A stretch of 64,000 nucleotides of DNA from Lineus longissimus (Eukaryota; Nemertea; Pilidiophora; Heteronemertea; Lineidae), in the NCBI RefSeq assembly GCF_910592395.1, contig NC_088315.1, positions 18,769,808-18,833,807 of the forward strand. The letters are read 5' to 3'. Positions 37,101 through 58,477 of the stretch are shown piece after piece. Position 1 is the stretch's first letter, and the number at the start of each line of letters is the position of its first letter. The position numbers and the translations under genes are program-made. Under the pieces are notes generated by a model. That model had not been told where the DNA came from. It did not search any database and saw only the letters and a program-made list of their open reading frames with translations.

Positions 37101-39127
37101 ATGACAAATTTATGTCACAATGAGTTGTTAATGGCTGTGAATAATGCCATCAGGAGGGCCAATGTGTGAAGACAATAGGTGTAAATCACTGGAACCTTTG
37201 TCATGTTGGTTAAGGTTTAAGAATTAAAGATTGTGAATAGTAAACTTTAGCACGAGTTGCCTCAACGTCTGGCTTTCCAGATTTTTGTTGTTTATTGGTC
37301 AGCAGTAAAACAAGACTGTTATTTGGAAAAAAGAGAAAGTTTCATGAATCAGAGAAAGTTTCATCAATCAGCTACACGTACTGCTAACGTTTGGTGTCCT
37401 CGAAACTGCTCAGATTTATGTAGAGAAAGTCTAGCTAACCGGGCATTCCAAAATGCCTCATTTTTATAAGCGTTTCACTACAGGTTTCCTTTGAGTTATC
37501 CATCAAGTCCAAATAACAAGTCAACAAAAATGTCATCAATTGATCAAAAATTATAATAGTGAAGGTCAGGGTACCTGACAACAGCGGTCCCTTCACAGGT
37601 GCCATCCATGAATGATTGGGGAAAATATAATGCAATCTTTTGTGCACAACAACCAGTCAACATTATGGGCCAAACTGGGACAATTTGCCTGCCTCATCTT
37701 TGTGTTGGCATCCTTGAATAGCATCACTGACAATGAGGTGAAACATCACAGGTGAGTTGCTCTGGAGTGACCCGACAACTATTTTTAGCGCAGGAACACA
37801 GCGACTCGATTTGGCAACTCGAGGAAATAGATAGATCCATAATCATAGCCATAGCCAGAGGACATAAAATTTCCGGTCCAAACCGGAACTGGATTACGGG
37901 TTGGTCCATCTTTAAAATTACAATGATTGACTCTATCAATTGCTGAATCCCGGACAAATTTCCCCAAAAAGGTCATCACTGCTAAAAGGTTCTATGGCTT
38001 GGCTCCTATTCCTAACCCCCCCCCCCAAAGCATTTTGTCACGGATTCTGCAATCAAGCTAGCAAAGACGTTGACATTTTTAAGATCGCAGGAAAGAATAT
38101 GGAGGGGTGAATGCTCCCCAGTTTCAGCTGGTACCGTAACTTACCTCTTCGATGCAGATTCTTCCTTTTCCATTTCACCAAAAAGAATTTCAGGACGAAA
38201 GTCATAATCAAACTCGTCATCGACATAGCGATGGGGATATTGATATTGTTGTTCAGTGTGCATTGGAGGACACCGAGGATGGCCAACAGCAACCCTAGGC
38301 ATGCCAGGCCAGTGTCCGCCATGGTTAAGAAACCTTTTGTCGATTTCAACACTCCGCCCAGGTTTACAAAATGCATCGAATGGAATTGGAACATCCCGTG
38401 GTGGTGGAACTGGAAGTTGGCTTTTGAGAACCCTCATAATAAATTCGCAATCATTAAAGCGACTTGAATGACATCAATCAACGCAAGTTGCATGTTTCAA
38501 TTCATTGACTGTTTCTAGCTTTTGTTGACGTTATCGTTAGTTCAAGCTCCTCGATTCCACATTACACTCATCAGGAGACCCTACCTCTATAAATTTCAGA
38601 CTTTTACCATTCCAGGGCCATTTCTCAAGTAAAAGACGGAAGACCACAAAATTGCAAGGCCAAGGGGTCACCATGAAGCAAACCACAACAGGAAAATCGA
38701 AAAAATCAGCTGTGGTCATGACGTCAATCATACAACGTCACTACGTCACGTCAAGACAACAATGCGTTAATGTCAACACCCATATTCATGGCGCTCTGCC
38801 GCAGTGCATTTCGCACTGCACAGCCCATCAGGTCACGGCATTTTTCCGCTCGATTATTTCATCTGTAGAGCAATTATTTCATACTTTCTGCTCGAATTGA
38901 TAAAAGAATCGTATGCCCAATGTCGAAGATGATTTAACTGATGAAAAAATTTGGCCGAATACTGCCAATAGATTGGGCAAACGACTCACGAAAGAGGGAA
39001 CTTTTCAGAGAACAAGTTTGTGTACAAAATACACGCGCGATACACACATTCGCACACACATAAAACACCACAAAAACAGTGAAGATATTAGTCGTAAAAC
39101 TCACCTTATCGTGGTATATCGTGACAT
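26256..39127 (-). CDS. MYB: MYB transcription factor (R1R2R3), complete in long form
   Basis: Seventeen exons fit by phase: 39105-39127, 38145-38462, 36241-36397, 35217-35366, 34586-34818, 33810-34057, 32799-32961, 32370-32512, 31975-32126, 30692-30790, 29919-30052, 29010-29148, 28141-28263, 27366-27479, 26979-27164, 26256-26369. The list gives 16; the exon at 30692 may extend to 30847, and a further small exon there cannot be excluded. The product is 831 residues as listed. R1 is at ~160-205, R2 at ~210-257 and R3 at ~261-307, each with its three tryptophans. Later come IIADGSNFGEM, LSTPPILRKSKRKR, LPFSPSQFLNEPF, LTSTPVCKNLLTTTPV, RSILDATPRTPTPFKNAL, LVEDLNEVIKED and the C-terminal TEQARMW…RPRTLIL. 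These match the animal MYB family, closest to A/B-Myb. Role: nuclear DNA binding at YAACNG and cell-cycle transcription (family knowledge). Confidence 0.92.
26588..26812. repeat. 15-bp minisatellite downstream of nothing coding (MYB last intron)
   Basis: About 15 copies of CACCCATTTCGCCTA with alternating CC/AC variants. The period is divisible by three, so several frames read through. It lies in the intron between the last two MYB exons. Confidence 0.95.
27684..27851. mobile_element. MITE family C, copy 1 (TTAA ends)
   Basis: Starts TTAAAGGGGGACTATAGGCA and ends with TGCCTATATTGTCCCTTTAA. TTAA at both ends is compatible with a TTAA target duplication (piggyBac-like), which is inference. Two more copies are at 42295-42514 and 57623-57797. 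Confidence 0.8.
28296..28604. mobile_element. MITE family A, copy 5, internally triplicated
   Basis: TACAGTGGAACCTCC and GAGGTTCTACTGTA ends enclose three tandem copies of the ~85-base body (GGACACTAGTTTTGGTC to CTAATCAGGACACCTCTC). It starts only 33 bases beyond the acceptor edge of MYB exon 28141-28263. Confidence 0.85.
28815..28985. repeat. 27-bp minisatellite next to a MYB exon
   Basis: Six copies of TCCAATCAGAGAAGTGACG followed by ATGAAAAA, ending about 25 bases from the donor of MYB exon 29010-29148. Confidence 0.9.
29515..29770 (+). repeat. 85-bp minisatellite family D, array 1 (3 units)
   Basis: The unit reads CAGACCTGCTCCCT, GAATAGAGAGGAATACTGGC, CACCCTGACCACACAGC and CTCTGGGGCTCTGTGGCTT. 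The same unit forms arrays at 31155-31745 (same orientation) and 33117-33545 (opposite orientation), all in MYB introns. Confidence 0.9.
30225..30558. mobile_element. MITE with TTAAAG…CTTTAA ends in a MYB intron
   Basis: TTAAAGGGTAACTCGTG at the left resembles the complement of CATCATAGTATCACTTTAA at the right. The interior has a GC-rich CCCGCCCGGACGG core and TGACGTCA. Probably a non-autonomous TTAA element. Confidence 0.55.
31155..31745 (+). repeat. 85-bp minisatellite family D, array 2 (~7 units)
   Basis: Exact 85-base period where intact, for example 31321 to 31406. Lies in the MYB intron 5' (in the gene sense, 3') of exon 31975-32126. Confidence 0.9.
33117..33545 (-). repeat. 85-bp minisatellite family D, array 3 (~5 units, inverted)
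   Basis: Same unit as 29515-29770 but on the opposite strand (CACAGAGCCCCAGAGCTGTG, AGCAGGTCTGAAG). Placed in the intron between MYB exons 33810-34057 and 32799-32961. Confidence 0.9.
34078..34107. repeat. (AAT)n microsatellite
   Basis: About ten ATA/AAT triplets some 20 bases upstream of the acceptor of MYB exon 33810-34057. Confidence 0.9.
34990..35130 (+). mobile_element. SINE-like family B copy 2
   Basis: CCCCTAACCGTAGTGGCAT and CACACCTCCAAGTGCA match the copy at 15955. Located in a MYB intron close to exon 35217-35366. Confidence 0.6.
38145..38462 (-). other. MYB: MYB exon 2: symmetrical 318-bp cassette encoding a Pro-rich N-terminal insert
   Basis: The exon begins and ends in phase 2 (AG|N codons) and has 318 bases, so skipping it keeps the frame. 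Exon 1 (MSRYTTI + AG) joins equally well to exon 3 (A AGT CCA, giving RSPNRF). Included, it adds 106 residues such as LPVPPPRDVPIPFDAF and PHRYVDDEFDYDFRPEI, with no similarity that I know in vertebrate MYB. Skipped, the N-terminus resembles the short acidic leader of vertebrate MYB proteins. The donor is GTAAGT and the acceptor ATTCAAG is modest, which fits an optional exon. Confidence 0.7.
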
Positions 39128-39247
39128 TTTTTCGCGTTGAGTTGTCCCTAAGATTGTTCTTTATGTATGTTGAAATATAAATTGGGAAATAATCGGTGTA
39201 AATTCGTCTATCACAAGATATTTCACAGCTGATCGAGAAGTTCTCGC

Positions 39248-39302
39248 TTTTGGCGCACAATGATGGCGTGTCTATTCAATCAAGCCTCCCGCCCAGGCCA
39301 AT
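39248..39302 (-). promoter_or_regulatory. MYB proximal promoter: E2F, GC-box and CCAAT
   Basis: TTTTGGCGC at 39248-39256 contains a perfect E2F consensus (TTTSSCGC). CCCGCCC (GC box) is at 39288-39294 and CCAAT at 39298-39302, with an octamer-like ATTAGCAT beside it. The group lies 120-175 bases upstream of the MYB ATG at 39127. B-MYB in vertebrates is a classic E2F target (established); the same control here is inferred. Confidence 0.6.
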
Positions 39303-39309
39303 TAGCATA

Positions 39310-40477
39310 AATTATTGAAATACTTCAGTATCGCGGACTCTTATTGGCCGAGGTGGCGAACAGCGACGCTTAGCGTCGGGGAGATAAACTCGTGTTTGTA
39401 AATAAAGAAGACACGTGGTTATGTTTACAGGAAGCACATGGCTTTGTGTACACCTCCATGAGGCCTCAAATAGGTTTTTCCGAATATAAACCGTGTTACA
39501 CCAGTGCACACATAGCCAATTGCCAAGACATTAGTTCATTCTCCAGTGGAAGAGGTTGCAATTGATTCTGTGGTTGCAGCGTATGTACTCTGCCATTGGG
39601 TCATTCCATCATCGTCCTTGTGATGCCATGATTAATGAAGCCAAGGGGTTGCACGCGCACCTCCATCTCTTTGGAAGTGCAGCCGCTGCTGGGCATTTTA
39701 TGACGTTCTTCGCAAAAATCAAATAGGAACTCAAAGCTTTAATCTTTTAATCTTTTAATTTCAAAATACTGAATTTTAATTACATGTACATACATATACA
39801 TGTATAATCCAGCATACTGTAACAGTTATTTGAATATTTTTCAACAATTTTATATATTACCTCCCTACTAATGAGGCCACGTCAACCCCACAAGACTATA
39901 AAACACCATGACAGCCCACTTGGTTCCTGTTTCCACCATCAAACTTTTTCAAACTTGAGTCCATTTTTTAATGTTTACAACAAGTGGAGCAGGTCTTTTA
40001 CTATGTGCCACCCTGGTATTGCACATGACATAAAATGTACTCTTTAAAGGATGGCCCTTAAAAACACTTCTCAACAAATAGCATTCCGCGAAGTTACTAT
40101 TTATAGCTCACAAGGTCATTTGCATAAGATATTGATGACGTTTTAGTCACGTGACAGTCGGACATCGACACTTATTTCTACGCATTTGAGCTTATTTCAA
40201 AGTCAATTATCTTTGACTCTGCATTGTTTTTAGCATGAATGATACCATCGAGTCAGAGAGAGAAATATTCAGAACAATCATGTAGTATTTCCAACACTCG
40301 GACATGTGCCAGATTGAATCTAACTGCCCTCGTTAGAAAGCCTGAATCCATTACGAAACCGCATGTTTGTCCGACATTGCCTGTAATTCAGCAATGGGGA
40401 AATAGAGGGCAGCAGCTGCAGTGACGTCATCTTCGCAGAATGCTATTTGCATGAACACAAATAGCATTGACAAAACA
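39310..40477. other. Intergenic spacer between MYB and ALDH3
   Basis: Another GGCGAA/CCAAT-rich stretch to about 39370 may belong to the MYB promoter. Beyond it I see no gene. ALDH3 ends and MYB begins on the same strand across this gap. Confidence 0.4.
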
Positions 40478-40722
40478 GTTGAGCGTCAGGCTTGTGATTG
40501 GGAGGTCTCAGGTTCGATACCCGGCCGGTGCCACTTTGTAACTCTCAACTGGCCTGAAATGTCCTTGTGTGCGCTAGATTCTGGCTGCCCTTGGTTCTTA
40601 TCAATGGTTTCCGGATAGGCTGGTTATGATGTTTGCGATTATAAAGCGCTTTGAGACAGTAGATAATACGGTGAAAGGTGCCATATAAAAACTCACTATT
40701 ATCATCATTATTATTATTAAAT
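40478..40722 (+). mobile_element. tRNA-derived SINE with (ATT)n tail
   Basis: The head AGCGTCAGGCTTGTGATTGG with GGTTCGATACC is the 3' half of a tRNA-like promoter (intact B box). The body ends with AAGCGCTTTGAGACAG and GGTGCCATATAAAAACTCA before ATTATTATT, a tail common to invertebrate SINEs and their LINE partners. The A-box side is truncated. Confidence 0.8.
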
Positions 40723-40788
40723 ATCATTTTGAATGTCTACCACCTAAATCAGTGCAAAATCTACAAGTCATATTCGTAGTCAAGGGGA

Positions 40789-41056
40789 CCGTAAGATGGG
40801 GTGACTCTGGCCCAAAGTGGGGTGACATTGACCCATACATTTTCCACCCTACAACTTGAATGAACTGTACATGGTTAATCTCCTATTTCAACTGAATCAC
40901 TCTACAAAAAGATGTTAAAAGACAACTCAGGAATCTAAAGTGATGATAGTCTAGCCTAGTTTAGTCTAAATAAGATCTTGGGAGCTGGGACAACTTCACC
41001 CCTCCACCCCCCCCCCCCCCCCCCCCCCAGGGTCAATTTCACCCCACTTTACGGTA
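40789..41056. mobile_element. MITE with ACCGTAA…TTACGGT ends
   Basis: ACCGTAAGATGGGGTGAC at the left and TTTCACCCCACTTTACGGTA at the right are near-perfect inverted ends. The element contains a run of about 21 C bases at 41008-41028. Confidence 0.8.
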
Positions 41057-41442
41057 ATGTCCACGTAGTAGTCCTCATGAATTCATTTGGATCTAGGGAA
41101 AGTACTGGCCAAGGTTCAAAACCTGCAAATAGAAGAGAATAGATTGTGGTTCAATTGCAGTCATTTTGAACCATCTAAGTTAATCGGTCCGTTACCTCCC
41201 CTCATACGTCCAGGTCGGCGGAGTGGATCCAAGGCTTGAGAGTCACGATGATTGAAGTTGACATTAGAGACGAGTTGCTTACATTTGTCTCTTGAACGGC
41301 CGATTTAAGTGTGCAATGTATTTCTTGTGGCAATATTTCTGCAGTGAAATTTGGTCTCTTGTGATCTTGTGGTGTCTCACAGGTAAACTGTATTTTGAAC
41401 TACATGTATTTTAAATGCCATCTGCTGAAACTTCAAGTCAAG

Positions 41443-54319
<12,877 letters not shown>

Positions 54320-54811
54320 CTGAAACGAAGCATATTTACCGATTGTATTTGTAGAATCTAAAAATACATTTTGTTTCACTTTTGCCAATGAATGATTGTG
54401 GTTGTCCCATGCAGATGTGAAAGGCGTCTCTAAGCAGGTAGACCTGGTCATTAGGCTACTTGATATCCTAAGTATACACACTTTCCCGAGTATGCAATCC
54501 TGTCATGCATGCATCACCAAATTGCATTCATACGAGATTGCATGGACCTTTTCAACAGAGATAAACCAGGGCCTTAACAAAACAAATGCGTTCACTCAGA
54601 ACAGTGTAGTACACGCCAGAAGGCCTAAGCCGATTCCGGACCACGCCATAAGCCAGCTGTAACCCTATGGCCTATGACGTGTTCCAGGGGAAACTCATGA
54701 TTGGTCAGCGCCCGAACAAACTTCTGCATTCCCGTATTCCGTGTCCAGTGTCAGTGAAGTATGGCATCACACGACGCCATTTGATCATGACATCATAGGC
54801 CTACTCAAGGT

Positions 54812-54938
54812 TAAAATTTACAATCCCCGATCGGAAATGACGTAGTTTGATCGCATTTAACTATAAATCCATTGAACAGTGGTGCTTCGTTAGTCAACAA
54901 ATGACCTTTTTTTGGGGTGTGATCGGGGATTGTAAACT
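54812..54938. repeat. Foldback with TTTACAATCCCCGATC ends
   Basis: TTTACAATCCCCGATC and GATCGGGGATTGTAAA bracket about 95 bases of unrelated sequence. MITE-like. Confidence 0.7.
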
Positions 54939-55589
54939 CGTTCCCTACTCAATACTTCCAACTACTGAACACAGATTTCATTAAGGAAATCCACCAAGGT
55001 GTTGACACCATTCAAGTCAGCTGACCTGACATTGCACGACCTCAGTCACAAACACAATTTGAAATTGAATTGGAATTTAAAAATTAGGTTAAGTCGATTT
55101 GACACCTTCTAAGCCCTTTCTTTGGAAATCTGAGATAGAAAATGCAATTCAGATCAGCAGTACACGTGAATTATGTTACGAGTAAACGTACGGAATTGTA
55201 ATTTGACATCTTAGGCGAGTGAGTAGGTGGATTCGTGGAGTTTGAACTCTGTTCTAGTCACAAAATCGAAGAGGACTACTAGCGACACATAGAGGTCTTC
55301 ACCTGAACTACACTTCCTCGATGGTTACTGCGACATCAACCAGGAACCGTCACGCCCCCTGACTAGTTCAGTCGTAAGACTGAGACACAGTGAACTATGC
55401 CAACTCTGCCAACGATGCCTACTTGCTTAGGGGTTATACTCAGACATCAGTCAGGAGCCGACACGGCTCTTGGCTAATAGGCCTAATACTGAGACATCAG
55501 TCAGGGGCCACCATGAGACCGTGGACAGGAGTGGTCCTCGGATAAGGATAATCTCTATATATCGGTAGAAAACTACCGTCGTGTAAAGC

Positions 55590-55712
55590 CAAAGAGACAA
55601 TGCCCCGAGATTTGTCATCTTATAGACTCCCGAGGCAGTCCATTGCGTCATCATCCTTATGTTACAAGGGGACAAGACGAGGCCAGTCCAATGCGTTCGG
55701 AGTGTAAGTCGC
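55590..55712 (-). repeat. Dispersed repeat family F, copy 1
   Basis: Shared core in the sense direction: ACTCCGAACGCATTGGAC, GGCCTCGTC, then AGGATGATGACGCAATGGAC. Three diverged copies occur in or near introns of the MAM-domain gene at 60028, 61566 and 63293, on the plus strand. Confidence 0.55.
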
Positions 55713-55933
55713 ATTTGTTGGCCGGACGACTCCGACTGGGTCTTCTATCCCATAGACCGCCATAGAGAGACCAATGGATTTGAGTTTGTAAAGTTCGGGT
55801 TTTCTTCAAGATTAGCATAATGATAATCAGATGATATATATATTGATAATAGTATGCCTACTATTTGTACATGAATGAATAAAAAACAAGAAAATAAAGA
55901 GGAAATGAAGAGAAAAAAGAGCAAAATAAATTA

Positions 55934-56007
55934 TGGAATTTAGGGGAGTCGAACCCCCAACCATTAGATCGCAAGTCCAGCATTCTAACCGCTGCACCAC
56001 CAAGGCT
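55934..56007 (-). pseudogene. tRNA-like sequence (Ala-UGC-like anticodon loop), probably SINE head or pseudogene
   Basis: A box TGGTGCAGCGG and B box GGTTCGACTCC are intact and spaced as in a tRNA. The T arm pairs well (GGGGG/CCCCT), and the anticodon loop CTTGCGA would read TGC with a stem carrying one mismatch. The acceptor arms (GCCTTGG against AAATTCC) do not pair. It is therefore transcribable by polymerase III in principle but unlikely to make a working tRNA. A T-run follows about 25 bases downstream. Confidence 0.65.
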
Positions 56008-57622
56008 TTTGCTGCGGTGGCTTTTTCGCGACTCATAGCCAGGCGTGCGTGCGAGCGTGCTCCGCTTACTGCCAGATAGATTGTTGAAAAACACTCCCGA
56101 GAGAACACGAGAAATATATACAAGAACACCAGAAACATATCGGAAAAAAAGTAGCACCGCGTTGACTTTGTTTCCAGGGTCGGACAATAACGCTCGAGGG
56201 TAGCATCCGGCGTGGTGCCTGGTGGGTTTTTAGCTTATGCGGAGGATGTTGGTGACCTCTCAAATGAAGGAGGCCTTCCTGATAAACAAGATAATCACTC
56301 GAAACCAGGACACCATTGTACTACCGCGTAGTAAATTTGAAGAGGCTAGAAAAAAAGCGCGCGAAAGTCCTGGTCTGAGAATGTGACTGAACATGCGCAA
56401 ATCGTTTTGTTGATCTCTGAGAGTAAAGTCTAATGACTTATTAACATTTTGTTCTCATTATTATTGAAAAACCTCCTGCGATTACCCGGAAAGTTCATTT
56501 CTATGTTCCGGTATAAAAAGGACAGTATTGCATGCCACTAACTTCGACGACCACAACTCATCTGCGGGTTGTGACATCCCTTTCTCCGAGACACTCCACG
56601 TCAGGTTGTGATTAGATTCCCCTCCGTCGCGACTGATGAAAGGAGATAAACATCGGGTGTCCCCAACAAGGTACACTTTGACACGTTGTCCTCTTGTTCT
56701 GCATTTTGACATGCAGTACTAACATCGTATTGGGCAGTATTAGCAAGACTTTAAATCAGATTGCTTCGGTACTTAGGCTACTGGGCATGCTGATGACTGA
56801 ATTTGGCCCTTAAATGTTTGACATAATACAAGTCAAATGATGTGACTTTTGGGACACCCGATATAAGGCTGAAGCCTTCTTCTGATGTTTGATTAGGAAT
56901 TAACCATTCGCACGGTGGGGTTGGGGAGACTTAACTAGAAATGAATTGATAAATTTTATAATTGAATATAAAATATTGCTATATATTTGATAATATTTTC
57001 ACATTTTAACTGAATATTTACATTTTGGTACTTTGTGCTTTGAGAGATAAATGCATGATAAAAACAGATTATAAAAATATCATTTCGTCTCGACACTGCG
57101 ATTTTGAAAACGAAACCATTCGGCAACCTTCGTGTGTCCTAACTTATGCTCGGAAATGATCGTTAGCTCAACTCGCTCAACGAAGCGCTATCCCCTTTAG
57201 TATATTCAATTACAACAGTATAGCGTTAAGGCGTGACGCCAACGTTTCTGCTAACGTCGATTGAACAACCAGACGAGTAAGCAGAAGGGGACACGTATGG
57301 AAAAGAAAATTCCTGCGTGCTCCGCTGTAGCAGTTTAAAATGTCCCAGGATAGAATGTCCGGGAAAAAAAGGATTCTATTTTGCGCTTTTTTCTGAGCCA
57401 TTGACGGTCATGGTCTCTATAGAACCATGCCATAATCAGTAAGAATACACTAGGACCTGACACTTTTCCAGGGAGACATTTTCTTCATCTTTACCGGTTA
57501 GTCTCAGGTCTGCAGCCTACTCCCCACAGAGGATACCTTATTCTTGCTATAACCAAGTATCGATTATAAAGAACTATACATGTACATGTACTTGTCATAA
57601 CTTACAGCAGTAAGAGATTCTT

Positions 57623-57797
57623 TTAAAGGGAGACTATAGGCGGGGCCAAGGAAGGTCTGAAAAAGTTAGACTTAGGCCGATAGGGGTCATTCCATTGAAA
57701 CTATTCACGTTGTATGTGGCATTCATGACTGAATCAATCCCGATCCACCCCTAACATAAATTTGACCACCCAGTTCCTGCCTATAGTCCCCTTTTTA
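57623..57797. mobile_element. MITE family C, copy 3
   Basis: TTAAAGGGAGACTATAGGCG at the left and CCTGCCTATAGTCCCCTTTT at the right; the right TTAA is lost. Confidence 0.8.
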
Positions 57798-58409
57798 CCG
57801 TACAGAGCCGAAAGTGCAAGTTTGCCTGTTACGCTATGGGCTTCTGTTCCAGCCGGAGAGCATAAAAAACCCAAAATTACGGGGACTCATCAACAGTCCT
57901 CGATCGTACGATATCGTATGAAGTATTATCAGACTTTCAGCATGAAGTGAGTGAAAGCCCGCGAACAATGGTAGAAGCCCCCGTAGTAGAATATTGGCAC
58001 CAAATACAGATTAAAATATTAGAATATTGGTTCTAGAAAAGTCCAATGCAAAGTTACTACCGAACGTCAGTCGTTATCACGTTCTCTGCCACGAACTACT
58101 TGTCCTTAACACTCCCAAAGCATCGTTCTAAAACATGTCCACGTCTAGAAATCTATTTCAGACACTGACTAGGAGTGTATCTGGAACATCGACCGAAAAA
58201 CTTGCCTGCCTCAGTCAGCATAATTTCAAGTGAAAACTTACACGGCAGGCCAAAAGCCCGACCCATGATAACCACCGCTTTGGGAGTGTTCGATTCCATG
58301 ATACATACACCACGGGTGTGTAACATGGCTTCATGTTCCAAACAATCGGTAATAATCTAGTTTTCAGAGACGATCGATTGTATTTTGTAGTTGTACGAGG
58401 ACGACTGAT

Positions 58410-58415
58410 TTTATT
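58410..58415 (-). terminator. Polyadenylation signal of the MAM/sushi gene
   Basis: AATAAA on the minus strand, about 63 bases past the stop codon at 58478. Confidence 0.55.
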
Positions 58416-58477
58416 TTGTAGTTTTGCCAGGACTACCGATTGTATTTTGTAGTTTTACCAAAGAGTTATGTTTCAGT

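Larger units (their letters stand above)
54939..58409. other. ALDH3 5' region and spacer to the MAM gene
   Basis: It should hold ALDH3 exon 1 and promoter, but I could not identify them. A phase-0 donor GTAAGC after an ATG-led hydrophobic frame (about 56138 down to 56070, minus) is one unproven candidate. The region also contains the tRNA-like sequence, MITE family C copy 3 and a copy of repeat family F. Confidence 0.35.

Noticed and set aside
55934-56007. Functional tRNA-Ala gene
   Set aside because: The acceptor stem has at most two pairs out of seven.
56066-56138. ATG-led hydrophobic frame with GTAAGC donor as ALDH3 exon 1
   Set aside because: Phase fits, but it would give ALDH3 an N-terminal hydrophobic leader unlike the family, which starts only a few residues before the visible exon; chance cannot be excluded.
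58236-58341. Minus-strand ATG frame with GTAAGT donor as ALDH3 exon 1
   Set aside because: The donor leaves phase 1, whereas the next ALDH3 exon needs phase 0.
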